Shown: positions 1 to 13,117 of the stretch, one piece after another | Layout: every line of letters begins with the position of its first letter | How positions within the stretch are numbered: the stretch's first letter is position 1 | NCBI RefSeq assembly: GCF_030445035.2 | Contig: NC_080696.1 | Coordinates: forward strand, 27,355,661 to 27,419,660 | Length of the DNA: 64,000 bases | DNA from: Dasypus novemcinctus | Lineage: Eukaryota; Chordata; Mammalia; Cingulata; Dasypodidae | Direction: 5' to 3' | Translations under genes and position numbers: made by a program | The notes under the pieces: generated by a model | Databases searched by the model: none | The model's input: the letters and a program-made list of their open reading frames with translations, nothing else | Told to the model about the DNA's origin: nothing

Positions 1-2404
1 CTTGTTTTGGAATCCCCTGTTTACAGGAGCTTGGTTGTCCCCTATGTTTTCCAGGAGACAGACTTCTCTCTCCCAGGTTTGAAGTCAGCAAACGTATGCC
101 CCAGAGTGTATGGGTAATTTCTTACCCTTCTTTCCTTGTCCCAACCTGCTTTTGCCTTGAGGAAAAATTCACTTATAAGGCACACACCTAAAAGAACTTC
201 CAAAAATCTGTCTTTCCCAGTGAAAATAAGTCCAGGAACATACAACTAGCTCCAATGTGCCCTGTGAAGTGATGCATGTAGGATGATCAAATATCTGAAA
301 ATAACATTTCTTTCACTGTTGCTAGGAAAGAATTGTAAGTTAGAATATAATGAGATGCAATACTTTCTTGGTGCCAAACTCCACTTTGGGTGGTCTAGAA
401 CATCTGGTTGAAGCAATGAACTATGAAAACTAGCTTCAACTCGTTGACCAGACCTGTGCAGAAGAAGCCTCTTGCTGTACTCACTTCAACTTGCTTAATA
501 AACATAGTAAATTTCACACCCAGGGATGGAGTTATCCATTCCCTTTTTGATCATGCAATGTATGTGCAAGTGTGATTTCCTGAACATACTAATCACACAA
601 TTATATATCTATCTATGTATATTCATCCATATGCATAAAAATAATGCATAAGCAAAGCAAATTCTAAGTAGTAATTTGGGTATTTAAGCAAGAGTGAAGC
701 TGCAGGAAAGGGAGTTGGGTTTGAGTCACTTTGGACTGACCTTCGCTCCATACCTCTGTAGAGGTAGTAAATGTGGGTTTGCCTTACTTTCATGTTGAAC
801 TTTTCTTCTTGCCATCTCAGGTTATCCATAAAGGCCCTGCCCTGAGGTCTAACAGAAGGATCAGGAAAAGCACAAAGAGCTTCTCTGCTGGCTCCCCAAA
901 GTTGGGCTTTCCCAGAATTCCCAGCAAGTGCAGCCCTTCAACTAACTGATCCAGCAGCATCTTTAAGTCCCCACCTCTATGCCCCTGTCCAGGGAGGATT
1001 AAAACAATGTCTACCCTCAGAGTCAGTCTACCAGCAATCAGAATTCACTAATCAAAATCTGAAATCAGTCATCTATGATGTCCAAGCCTGTTCTTGGCAA
1101 AGTGTAATTTTAGGTCTCTTTCTGTCAGCCGGGACCTAGCCAAGGCTTGGACACAATGACTGCTTGCTGCAAAAATGGAGGATGGGCACTGGTAAGTGCT
1201 GGCATAAAGAGAGCAATTTACTGTTCTTTATCATAATTTATCAGCTTCCTCTTCTGATTTTCCCTGTATGCTGTACATGGTTCTTCTAGCACTCAAAATT
1301 TCAAAGTAATTGTTTCAAACAGTTCCTGCCTGTTAAATAGTTGTTTTGGGGGAAGGACTGAGTTCAGAAGCTATCTATTCTACCTATTCTACCATCCTTT
1401 CACCATCCTCCAATTGATCTATATTTAATAACCTATTTTCTAGTTCCTTTTAATTCATTTTCTATCCTTTCGCACAATAACTCTTGAATGCAAAAACATC
1501 TGACAAATGAATAAATACAAAAATTTGATCAATTTTTAGTTTAGCATGGGAGTGGAACACAAGCTGATGAAAGAATATTTTGGTTCTTAAATATGTACTG
1601 TAACAAACCTGCCCATTAATATATTAAATTTTAGATTTAAAATATTTAAAGTCCACCATAGTGAATATTAATAAATACTTAACTGGCTTGTAAACAAATT
1701 GCAGAGGCACATTACTTAAGTTGCAAGGGGGTTAGATATTACAATTGTGGATGAGACTTAGAAGTCTTAGGCTGGACAAGAAAGAAATGTGGAAGGCTAG
1801 ATTAGTAAGTAATGTAAGTAATGTGAGTATGGTGTGGTCATACTCTTCCTATTTCTCATTCTTTATATCATATCTGTCTCTAAGGTTCTATTAGAAGTTT
1901 CTATTAGAAGGAATATGAAGATAGGTTTATACTCTTCTAGTAGTCTCCAAAAGAACTTTCAAGGTCTATGATTTTGGTGACAATATATTCTAAATATGTA
2001 AAACCCATCTTAATTTCAAATAGTTTTTCTATCTTTTTGCTAAATATCTCAGACTACTTTCAACTAAAAGTATATAAGAGAGTTATTTCATTTATTTTAT
2101 GATATTTTATTGTAAAATGAGACATCATCAGAATTAGGTCCACCTTAGGGAAAAGTGAACTGACAACAATTTTCTAACCTCTTTTAATCAAGGAAGTTAA
2201 AATATGTCAACTGAGTATGCAGGGCCTTGAGCCAGCCTCATATTTTATTCCAGTTCATATATTATAGCACTGGCAGTTAGAATCTGTTCTCACATGCAGG
2301 GTATGTGCTGGCAGGGTGCATTATGTGGCTGAGTTTAAGTTCTGGAGTCAGAAATAAATTTTTATGATATTCTAGCTCTGTAAACTTGGACTGAAACCTC
2401 AGTG
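1..2404. other. AT-rich intergenic DNA, nothing recognised
   Basis: I see no gene, RNA gene or named repeat here. The open frames are short (under 70 codons), have no recognisable motif and lie in AT-rich sequence with frequent stops in all frames. Very old diverged repeats may be present but cannot be named by eye. Confidence 0.6.
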
Positions 2405-2905
2405 TTCTAAACAGCATTCTTCACAATTGCAAAAAGGTGGAAGCAATTAAAGTGCCCATCATCTGATATAAGGACAAACAATATGTGGTATATACATAAA
2501 ATAGAATAATATTTAGCATTAAAAAGGAATGAATTTCTGATTCATGTGACAACTTGGATGGGCCTTGAAGGCATTATATTGAGTAAAATAAGCCAAATTT
2601 AAAAGGGCAAATATTGTTTGATCTCACTGATATAAAATAATTAGAATAAGTAAATTCCTTGAGTCAGAATCTAGAATATAGGTTACCAGGGGCTTAACTG
2701 AGATTAGAGAATTGGGAGTTATTGCTTAAATTTTATAAAATTTCTATTTTCTATAGAATTTCTATTGCTGTTGAATGAGAAGTCTTTGTAATGGATGTTA
2801 GAGATGGTAGCACAGTATTTTGAGTGTAATTAATAGCACTGGATTATATATGTGACTGTGATTAAAAGGAGGAATTTTATGTCACATATATATACTACTA
2901 GAATA
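2405..2905 (+). mobile_element. Old L1 fragment: end of ORF2 plus 3' UTR
   Basis: The stretch starting near 2,410 (cattcttcacaattgcaaaa) and the later 'caacttggatgggccttgaa' and 'attgagtaaaataagcca' are the familiar last codons of L1 ORF2 (compare 41,160-41,350 in this window). They are followed by an L1-type 3' UTR. It is 5'-truncated, heavily mutated and non-coding. Confidence 0.75.
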
Positions 2906-2924
2906 AAATGTTTTAAAAAACATA

Positions 2925-3640
2925 GGATTCAGGGTTCCACTGGCAGAGTTGCAACACCTACTCTCAGTTCATTGGACTCACCCAGCTCAAATAACAAGGA
3001 GATGATGATGGACAACACCCATTCCAAGGAACAGAGAGTGTCTACAACTGCAATCATGACACCTACATCAATCTGCCCCATGGAGTTTAGGCTCCCTCTC
3101 AATTAGAAGCAGAGTGACAATATCATCTCCAAATTTTTAAGATTGGCAAATGAAGAATGGACTAAAGTAAACTTATTACTACTCTCCTATAGATTGATTA
3201 TTATCCAAGCAATGGAGGAACTCTAATCATTGATATAAAAGCAGTGGCCACCAGAGGTTCTGAGGGATGGGAGAAGGAAGAATAGGTACAATATAAGGGC
3301 ATTTTTCAGGGCACTGTATTTGTCCTGCATGACAGTGTAATGACAGATACAGTCTTAGTATATATTGTCATAATTTACAAAATTGTACAGGGCAAAGTAT
3401 AAACTGTAATGTAAACTTTAATCCAGAATTACTGGTCTAAGGTATTGGATGGGGGGACATTCAGGCCAGGGCACACCAAATGTACCATCCACACATAAAA
3501 TGCTATTGATGGGGGAAAGGGGAAAGGTGGGGAGGATATTGGGTAAATGGGAATCCCCTGTATTCTGTGCATGACTCTACTATGACTTAAAACTTCCGTG
3601 AGGAAGTTTTTTAAAAAGTAAGATACTGGGGAAATAAATG
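2925..3640 (+). mobile_element. Fragment of the long L1 3' UTR (last third)
   Basis: Collinear with about 43,570-44,200 of L1-B: the sequence around cagcaacaccta...ttggactcacccagctcaa, the 'agagtgtctacaactg' block, 'taagattggcaaatgaagaa...ggactaaagt' and the G-rich 'ggggaaaggtggggaggata' near the end. It ends in an A-rich tail near 3,610-3,640. Diverged and non-coding. Confidence 0.65.
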
Positions 3641-3844
3641 GAAGAAAATGTCACTGTATATACAGGACATTCACTTACAGTGGTGAAAGGCAAAATGTCC
3701 AAAAAAGACATTTTTTTCTTTAAATATTTTTTCATTACTTTTTAATATTGCAATTTTTAAAAATAGTATTCTTATGTTTTGTTAATTTTGTCTGTATTTT
3801 ATTTCTTATACATAAAATTGTCATTATTTCATTTTCTCATTAAA

Positions 3845-5760
3845 TGTATGTGGCTATTTTATTGGCTTTATTTTTGAAGAGATTTTAGATCACAAAAGGG
3901 TTACAACTGTGGCAGGGGAGATTCATTGGTGTGGGTGTCAGTGAATGGGAATGCATGGGGGGAAGTTCACCTGGCCATATATATAAGACATATACATGTG
4001 TTCAAATGTTCATGGGCATTGTCATGGTGGATGGAGAGTCACACAATAAACCAAAAGAATATCAAATTCCCATCTAGGGAAACTCATTCATTCTCTAATG
4101 GAAAAACAGGAATGCCCCAAGTACAGGGACAATGACTTGTGAAGGACAATGGCCCATTGAAGGAGCCTTGATATTGATGACTATGCTTATGAGCCACAGA
4201 AGGGTTACAACTCTGATGGGGGGATCTCTGCTGTAGGGTGTCAGTGTGGGGGGAGACATGGCAGGAAGGTCACCTGGGTGTACATGTAAGGCTATAAACA
4301 TGTTTAAATGTTCATGGGCCATTGTCACGGTAGGTGGAAGTTCACACAATAACCAAAAGAATATCAAATTAGAGCTCTGCCACATTCTCTAATAGAGTAA
4401 GAATACCTCAAGTACTGGAACAATGACTTGTGAAGGAGGATGGGACATTGAAAGACCCTTGATATTGATAACTATGCTTATGAGCCTTTACTCTTGAAAT
4501 TGAAACTTAGCTTAATTATGTAGGGTGCCTAAGAATTACCTACTGGGAACTTCCTTGTTGCTCAAATGTGGCCTCTCTGTAAGCCAAACTCAGTATATGA
4601 AAGCAATAAAATCCCCCTAGCATGGGACATGACTCCCAGGGATGATCCTCCCTGGCACTGATGGATTGCAAGCAAGTACCAACAAGCAATGCATCTGGAA
4701 AAAAGAAATCTTGACCAAAAAGGGGGAGAGCTAAAGTCAAATGAGTTTATATGGCTAAGAGACTTCAGAGCAAGTCAGGAGGCCATCCTAGAGGTAGCAC
4801 CTCCATACATCTCAACAGTATCACATTGACAGCCAAAGTAGGTACTACCCCAAATGGTGAAGCTCCCCAGTGATATGAAGACATTCAGACACTACAGTTA
4901 GGGCAGAGAGCTCAGGAATTTGTCTCCTTGCCAGTGGGCCCTAATCTGGTATTTATGCTTCTCAGTGTGACAGAATCAGCAGTGGTTTCCCTATACATGA
5001 CTCTTCTGTCCTTCTATTTGAACCTATAATTAGTACTAGAGTTGGTAGGTTTACATCTAAGAAACTTAAATCTTAAATCTTTGGGTTTTCCATGTGCCAG
5101 TGAGCTCTGAATCTTAACAGAGTCGCAACACTCACTTGCCAATTCAAAGGAATCACCAAGGACAATGAACAGGAAGAAGAATATGGACAAGGAACTAAGA
5201 GTGCCTAAAATGCAAGCAAGAGATCCCCATCCATCAGAAGATAGGCTCAAAGCCCTCTATTAATGATGGACTGGTCATCACCATCCCAGAGTCCTCAGGA
5301 TTGGGAAATGAACTATGGACTAAAATAACTTTATTAGTATTCTACCATTAACTTATTGTGATTCTAGCAATGGAAGAAGTACCATTATTGTGGAGGCAGT
5401 GACCCATGTATGTTAGGGGTTAGGGAGAGGGAAATTCAGGTGTAATAGGGGGGCATTTTCAGGACTTGGGAATCATCCTGAATGACATTTGTCATTGTAA
5501 TGACAAATACAGGCCATTATATATCTGGCCATAACCATCTGAGTCAGATGGGAGAGAGTGTAAACTATAATATGAAGTATAATCCATACTTAGTGGCAAT
5601 GCTCCAAATATGTTTCTCAATTGCAATGAATGCACTATACTGATGAAAGATGGGAAAATGTGGGAGGTGTGGGGAGCAGGGCATATGGAAATCCTCTATA
5701 CGATCTCTGTAACATTTATGTAATTGAAGTATCCTCTAAAAAATAAACAAAGTGAAAAAA
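3845..5760 (+). mobile_element. Older copy of the L1 long 3' UTR (module B)
   Basis: It matches 42,550-44,216 of L1-B in order: 'gattttagatcacaaaaggg', then two similar blocks with 'gttcatgggcattgtcatgg' and 'gttcatgggccattgtcacg', then 'tagcatgggacatgactccc', 'gggatgatcctccctggcac', and finally the G-rich end and A-rich tail at 5,740-5,770. The block at about 3,880-4,140 is repeated at about 4,190-4,440, so this copy has an internal duplication of about 300 bp. The short open frames in it are chance. Confidence 0.75.
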
Positions 5761-5764
5761 AAGA

Positions 5765-6015
5765 TAATCTAAAAATCGCAGACACTCAGAAAAAAACAAA
5801 GAACAAGATTGTACAACACAAGGAACCCTATTTTAAAAGTTGGACCATAGATAATAGTACAATTATAAAAATGTTCTTTCATCACTTAATAGCATATGTA
5901 TTCCACTAAAGCAAAGTGTTAATAATAGGGTGATATATGGGACACTGTATATTATATATTTTATGTACAACGTATCTGTCAACCTGCAATGTCTCTAACA
6001 AGAAAAAAATATTAA
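5765..6015 (+). mobile_element. Old L1 3'-end fragment
   Basis: 'gttaataatagggtgatata' and the pattern of a short gap followed by 'tgtacaac...tctgtcaacctgcaatgtctct' with an A-rich end are like the 3' ends of old mammalian L1/HAL1 elements. Weakly supported. Confidence 0.45.
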
Positions 6016-8094
6016 TTAATATATTTTTTTAAAGTTGTGGGAACCTGGTGAGTCAGAAGCAGATTTGGGTAGTTTTGGGGCTTGACTGGATGGGGCATGA
6101 GAAGGATCAAGGGTTCTTTAGGACCTAGGGAGCAAGTTGCTATATGGTGTATTATAGTAACACAGGCTCAGGCACAACCAAAACTCTTAGCAAATGACTG
6201 CTTTGTTATTTACACAGCACAGCACAAGGGATTGAAAAGAGCAAGTGAAGAGATACCATCACAGTAAGTCTCCAAAGGAGGCAAACTTCTTGAGGAGAAG
6301 TTGTGGATGACAGCTCTCATGCCAGGTTCACACCACAGAGGAGAAAAATCTATGCTGCCTGAGAGAGAGTGGGATATTTATACCACCTCGGGGGGGGGGG
6401 TGGTGCCTGAGACTGAGAGTTCCTGCCCTGATAAGCAGCTAAGGCTGCTTGTTCCTGGTTTACAGGTTTCCTGTACATTCAGCCCTTTTCAGTAAATCTA
6501 ATGTTTCCCCCAGGCTGCAGAATGGAACTATATAGAAACATCTGTACCTGATAGAAAAGGAGACAATGTGGGGGTGTTGAGGGGGCAAGACCTGGGAGAT
6601 GGCTGCTAGATGTGTTGATGACCTCCCCACCAGGAGCAGAGCAAGGTATGAAGATATTAAATCAGAAATAAATAAAATAAATTCACTCATAATCCAAAAC
6701 AAACAAATTAAAATATTCCTAATTCAATTCAAGGAATAACATGTAGTAAATATTCCACGTGTGGTTTTAGTACTTGCTCTTCTTTCTAGGATCTCTGAAA
6801 ATGTATGTACCATCCTCACAGGAATTGAGCATTATGGGTAGAGGTACACAGGGGTGGTTTCCAGGCTTTCAATTTTGAAGTTCACAATTTAACTACTGTG
6901 CTTCATTTTCTCTCTGAGAGTAGCAGCAGTGATACTGCTCATAATAGTAACTGAGTTAATGAAGCACATGTTTTGCTTCCTTCATCAGATGGACCACCTT
7001 TTAGTGAGGAGAGAGAATAATGCTGGAGATTTTTTCCCTGAAGATAACTATGGACTTGGCAGAAGCCATGTTTTGAAAACAAGGGTAATTTCTGACTCAC
7101 CATTTTCCTAAGAATGAAGGAAGAATTTTGAAGGCTGGCTCCTGTCTCTGAATATCCTCAAAGTCTGCCAGAATTACCACTCTTTCTAATACATATGACT
7201 TTATAATTGGATTCTCAAGGTCTTTTACATTGTGCTCCCCAAATATATTAACTCATGTTGCATTCCTTACTCTTATTTATTTTCACAGCTCTAATATTGT
7301 AAATTCAGTGATAAGTTTATGATATGTAAAAAAATTCCACTACACCATATTTACACCTAAACCAGTAATGTGGCAACATTATATTTTACATAAAGCTATT
7401 TCTTTTATTCCAACTGCTAAAACTTTTTACTAGACCAAAGCTTCTAGATGGATTCCCTTTTCCTTAAGTATAAGCATTATTTAAAGATCTTCTGTAATCC
7501 TCCACATAAATATGCTTCTTTCAGGCTTTCCTTTGAATTCACTCTAATTATGAAAATTTAATTGAATTTGTCTCTGGTTCCTACTTGAGATATTTACACA
7601 TGAGAATCTTTAGGTCTATTTAGGCTCTCAAGAAAAACTGACATATCCATTTTTTAGGAACTTGTCCCATGTGCCTCATCCAAGTGGCTGCATGTTGAGA
7701 AGAACACTAGCTTTAGTGTTGTAGAGTCTGACCCTGAAATTGATATGTTCTCTAACTTTAAATGCAAAGATAATATTTTTCTCCCTCTTGGAGCTTAATT
7801 GGATCATCTGCTCTTTAAAACTGATTGTAAACAAAATCAGATATGTTAATAATGTGAGACAAATGCACTTGTAATTTATTGTTTTTGGTAAAACCAAGTC
7901 AAATTCTATACCTGGAACTTCTCATTTTTGAGGTATTGGTGCTTTTTAAGAAAATTTATGGTTTTGTAAAATAATATCTGGGGCAATCTTGCTAAATGAG
8001 GTATGCAGTAGCAATAATAGATGTCCAAAAGCATTTTAAAGTTATGTGCAATTTCATACTACTATCAGCAATACATCAGATTTCCAATGTTTAT
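6016..8094. other. Intergenic DNA, nothing recognised
   Basis: No supported gene. A moderately GC-rich part (6,040-6,660) includes a run of ten G at about 6,390 and short open frames without motifs. It could be an old LTR or unique sequence, but I found no TG...CA ends or target duplication. Confidence 0.5.
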
Positions 8095-8205
8095 ATTGGT
8101 AACTTGAGTTTTTGTCTATCTTCCATTTCTTGATCATGCTAAAGGTTTCTGCCTTTTAATAATCTTTCCAAAGGACCAACTTTGGAATTATTACTATTCA
8201 CTGTG
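8095..8205 (-). mobile_element. Short L1 ORF2 fragment, minus strand
   Basis: 'aaaggtttctgccttttaat' followed by 'aatctttccaaaggaccaac' is the reverse complement of the L1 ORF2 stretch 'agctggttttttgaaaagat...aataaaactgacaaaacctt' seen at about 38,240-38,280. Very diverged. Confidence 0.5.
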
Positions 8206-9345
8206 TAAGACGGTTCTTTCTGATCAACACAACAGTTTATTTGTAAGCATATTATATGTACAAATCATGACTTTTTTTATATTTCATTGTAAATATTAAC
8301 ATTGTACCAGAAAACAATCCACTGTAATCAGTTGCAGTTTGAGCACTTTAAAATCTTTATATACAAATATTTGAAGCACTGAACATAAAACATGAAACAT
8401 GAATGGCAGAGGAAACAAAACAGTAAGTAAGAGAAATCAATGCTCCCCCTCCCCCCAACACAAATATAAAATCATGTGGTTATACATTTTTAAAGAATAT
8501 ATCCAGGAAATCAGATGAGTGTACTTTTTTAAAAAGTGGTACAATGTAGCATTTCTTTGGATAATATAAAAGGAAAACCATGCCGTACTAACATCCATGT
8601 CCTTCTTGATTTTTGTTCTTTCTTCTCTTGGTTTCTAAAGAATACATGCCATGGTTTAAGCTTTATTAAGAGGGAGATTTGGAGGAAAAGGGAGGACAAC
8701 ATAAAGCCAATGTAATTGCTTCAAACATTTGCAAAAATTTGTATACAAATTCCTTAATAAATCTTCTTTGGCAAATAATCAAGTCTATATTTTAGTTTTA
8801 CATTTTTAAAATTAGTTCAACACTTTTAAAATGTAAGAGATGCATCTTTACGCTAGTTACTGGATAAATGAAACAAAGCCAATTCATAAAGGAAAGCATG
8901 GACAGCATCATCACACATTTTGCTAATAGCTTATAAATTCAGTTTCTCTCTCCTTAAGTATATGAGTGCTCTTTAGCTGGAAACCTGATGTTTGATCTTT
9001 CCACATTCACAAAAGAAAACAGAGTTTACCACTACATTATTAGTACTTTCCCTAAAATTCATCATCATTTTTATTTTGTGCTTTTTTCCTCTATTATCTA
9101 TCAAAGGAAAAATAATAGCAATGCTCTCCCATATTTTAAGCTTTAAATTCACCTGCAATGGTGTTCACTGCCAACAGTCACAAGTATACAATTCTTTATT
9201 TGTGTAATTGTCTTTCCAGTAACCTTAGATTAATGCATGAATAAATAAAATATGTAAGTCAAAAAAGTGCATGAAAATGAAATTAAATAGTCTTGATAAA
9301 ATGAAGTACTTTACAACTTTCATATGAAATACTTTAAAAGAGACA
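8206..9345. other. AT-rich intergenic DNA, nothing recognised
   Basis: No gene or named repeat seen. AT-rich, with polypyrimidine and poly(T) tracts and overlapping short frames on both strands that lack motifs. Confidence 0.5.
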
Positions 9346-10079
9346 CACAGATGGGAACATGGTGTCAGATTAGGCAGATAATGCTCATATCTCTCCCAAC
9401 AACATTAGACAAAGAGCCAAAAACTGCCTGAGGGACATGCTTTGTGGGTCAGCAGCCCAGGGCAAAGCTTCACAACTCCCAGGAGAGTGAGGGAGAGAGA
9501 GATGAAGAAGCCAAAACAAAGAACTGTGAGTTACTAAGCATCCAGGCTGCCAGGAAGGGCTCTCCTCCCCCACTCCTGAGATATTCAGCAGGGGTAAACC
9601 TCTGGCTCATTTCTGTGCATTGAAAGAGAAGACATCTTCCTGACAGTCATCTGTTACAAGGAAAAAGGGAGGAGGATCCAGATGGTTTCTTAAGTTGAAT
9701 TTGGCCAGGAAAGCCAACTTTGAATCTTGGCTCAGGCCAGAGGAAAACAAAGGAATACCAAGAGGTTTATATCTCTGTGGAAACATGTGTCCACAATTAC
9801 CATCTGCTGGGCAGCCTGGAAATTATGTTAATGGAAACTGCCTTTAGAGCTCTCTTTACCCCATCCGTGAGAGAAAGTCTGCATCCATTAGTGAGTCCCT
9901 GGCAGGACTTTGATAACTTAAGCTGGACAATTTTAAAGACAGGTTAAGTTGAACATAATATCAAAGAAGGGCTTAGAAAAAATAATAACAATAGGCAAGA
10001 GAGAGAAATTGGCTATCAGAGTAAAGTTCCCAACATATCAGATGCTGAAACATCAGCAAAAAATTACAAACCATAGTGA

Positions 10080-10965
10080 AAACAAGAAAATATGATCCAG
10101 CCAAAGGAACAAATCAAATATCCTGAAGAGATTCAGGATTTAAGACCATCAACAATAATCACATATTTCTCCTAAGTCAAATTAAAGAATTGAAAGAAAA
10201 TATGACTAGAGAGATAAAGGATATTAAGAAGGCACTGAGTAAGCATAAAGAACAATTTGATAATCTGCAAAGAAAAGCAGCAGATCTAATGGGAATGAAA
10301 GACATGATAGATAAATTAAAAATATTTTAGAGGCACTTAAGAGCAGATTTGAATTTCTTGAACACTGAATTAGTGATTTCAAAAACACAGCATCTTAACT
10401 GGAAAAAATACCAGGAGAATAGAAAGAGAAGAGAATGAAAAAAATGGAAATGGGTGTCAGGGAATTGAATGGCAATGCAAAATGCAAAAACATGTGAATT
10501 ATCCAGGTCCAAGAAGGAGAAGAAAATGGAAAAGTGGTAGGAAGAATATTTGAGGAAATAATGACTGAAAATTTTCCTACCCTTATAAAAGATATAAATA
10601 TCAATATCCAAAGACAATGCACCACAAACAGAGTAAACACAAGTAGACCTACCTGAGACATCCACTTTTCAGAATGACAAATATAGGTAAAGGAAAGTCT
10701 TTGAAAGCAGCAAGTGGAAAGTAAAGCATTGCATACAAGAGAATCTCAATAAGATTAAATGCAGACCTTTCATCAGAAATGTTGGAGGAGAGAAGAAAGT
10801 GGTATGCTCAATTTAAATTATTGAAAGGGAAAAACTACCCACCAATAATTCCATATCCAGCAAAATTGTCTTTCAAAAAGAAAGGGAGCACAAAATCTTC
10901 ACAGACTAACAAAAACTGATGGAATATGTTACCAAAAGACCAGAACTATAAGAGAAAATAAAGAG
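10080..10965 (+). pseudogene. L1 ORF1 remnant (RNA-binding protein), L1-A
   Basis: L1 ORF1 encodes the trimeric RNA-binding chaperone that coats L1 RNA in the cytoplasm. The coiled-coil-coding part (about 10,150-10,420: 'attgaaagaaaatatgacta', 'gaagatattaag'-like repeats, 'atgggaatgaaagacatgat') and the C-terminal domain ('ccaataattccatatccagc', about 10,842-10,861) align with the ORF1 remnants in L1-B (36,060-36,926). No long frame survives: stops and shifts cut it into short pieces. The longest frames in this interval lie on the other strand and are chance. Confidence 0.75.
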
Positions 10966-12488
10966 AGTGCTGTGGCATGAAACAAACAAACAAACAACAA
11001 TGACAAAAAAGAAACTAGGGTGAGAGACTTAGAAAAGAGGGCAGAATGAAGATTATCAGAAAGGGTAAAAAATGATAGACAGTAGTATGATATGAAAACA
11101 GAAAGCCAAAGGTCAAAATGGATGATGCAAGCAAGATTTTACAGTTATAACATTAAATGTTAATGTCTTGATTTTCCCATGCAAAAGACACAGACTGTTG
11201 TAGTGGATAAAAAATTAAGAGCTATCTATATGTTGTTTATGAGTCACTCACCTTAGACATAAGGAAAAAACTAGGTTAAAAGTGAATGGTGGAAAAACAT
11301 ATTCCATGCAAACAGTAACCAAAAAAGAGCTGATGTCATGATACTAATATTGGAAAAATAGATTTTAAATGCAAAACTATTATAAGGGATGAAGAAAGTC
11401 ATTATATACTAATTAAAGGGGCAATTCAACAAGAAAAAATACCTATTCTAAATATTTATGCACCTAATTTCAGTGTCTCAAGATACATGAGGCCCACACT
11501 GGCAAAGCTGAAGGGAGAAATGAATGTTCCTAAAATAGTATTTGGAGACTTCAGTACACCACTTTCAGCATTGGATAGCACATCTGGACAGAGGTTCAAT
11601 AAAGAAAGAGAGAGCTTGAATAATATAATAAATGAATGAAACCTAAGAGCCATCTATAGAGCATTGCATCCCAAAACAGCAGGATATACATTCATTTCAA
11701 GTGCTCATGGATCCTTCTCCAAGATAGACCATATTTGGGTCACAAGACAAGTCTCAATAGTTTTAAAAAGACTGAAATTATACAAAAGACTTTCTCTGAT
11801 CATCACAGAATGAGGCTGCAAATCAATAATGATAGAAAAACAGAAAATTCATACATATGTGGAGATTAAACAATACTCTTAAGCAGTCAGTCAGAGAAGA
11901 AATTTCAAGAAAATTCAGCAAAAATCTTGAGATAAATGAAAATGAGAATACAACATATCAAAACCTATGGAACACTGCAAAACCAGTGCTGAGAAGGAAA
12001 TTTAGAGCCCTCAATGTTTACATTAAAAAAATAAGAAAGAAAGAAAATTAATGATCTACCTTCACACCTGGAAGAAAATTAACAGTAAACTAATCCAAAA
12101 CCAATTCAAAGGAAAGAAATAATAGTCATCAGAGCAGAAAAATTGAAATCAAGAATGAAAAAAACAACAGAGAGAATCAACAAAATGAAACATTAGTTCT
12201 TTGGGAAGATTAACAAAATCTACAAATCCTTAACTAAACTGTCAAAGAAAAAAAAGAGAAAACAAAAATAAATAAAATCAGAAATTAAGAGGGGAAATGA
12301 ACACTGACCCAGTAGAAATGAGAGATCATAACAGTATACTATGAACAATTTGTATGCCAAAAAACTAGAAAAAGTAAATGAGATGGGCAAATTCCTAGTA
12401 ACATATGAACCATCTACACTGATTTTAGAAGAAATAGAAGACCTCAACAAGCGATCACAAATGCAGAGATTGAAATAGTCATCAAAAT

Positions 12489-12728
12489 ATGCCCTGCCAT
12501 GGCCCACTGAGTTGACTGGGGGGAGAGTGTACACTACAATGTAAACCATTATCCAGGTGGTGCAGCAGTGCTCCAAACTTTATTCATCAAATACAATGAA
12601 TATGCCATGTTGTTGAAAAAGGTTGCTGATATGGGAGGAGTGGGGTGAGGAGGTGGGGGGTTATATGGAAACTTTTATTTTTTTGAATGTAACATTTAAA
12701 AAATGAAAAAAATGAAAGAAAAATTCTG
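12489..12728 (+). mobile_element. L1 3' end nested inside L1-A ORF2
   Basis: About 240 bp matching the last part of L1-B module B and the fragment at 59,160-59,395: 'gccctgccatggcccactga', 'agagtgtacactacaatgta', 'gcagcagtgctccaaac', 'gtggggtgaggaggtggggg', then 'gaatgtaacattt' and an A-rich tail. The L1-A ORF2 text resumes at about 12,735 ('aaacccagggccagaaggct'). The flanking duplication is short and unclear (about AAAAT). Confidence 0.75.
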
Positions 12729-12924
12729 AAAAATGAAAAACCCAGGGCCAGAAGGCTTTACAGGTGAATTCTTCCAGTTATTCAAGGATGAACTAAGAAT
12801 GATCTTGCTCGAGCTCTTCCAAAAATCTGAACAGAACCAAATACTAATAAACTCATTCTAAGAAGCCAATTTTACCCTAATACGAAAACCAGGTAACGAT
12901 GCTAAAAAAATAAAAAAGAAAGAA

Positions 12925-13047
12925 TGAAAGAAATAAAGACAGAATGAAAGAAAGTCAGAATGAAGAAAGAACAAAAGAAAGAAGGAAAGAAAGAAAGAAA
13001 GAAGGAAAGAAAGAAAAAAAGAAGGAAAGAAAGAAAGAATGAAAGAG

Positions 13048-13114
<67 letters not shown>

Positions 13115-13117
13115 AAA
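12925..13117 (+). repeat. (GAAA)n / (GGAA) microsatellite in L1-A
   Basis: An imperfect then pure GAAA tract of about 190 bp. The pure part is about 13,041-13,117. It sits at the L1 ORF2 position that reads 'tcaagaaaggaaaattacag' in L1-B, so it probably grew from that purine-rich seed. Because the unit is 4 nt, it gives long Lys-Glu-Arg open frames that are not genes. Confidence 0.95.

Noticed and set aside
10327-10665. 112-codon minus-strand frame
   Set aside because: Antisense of the L1-A ORF1 remnant.
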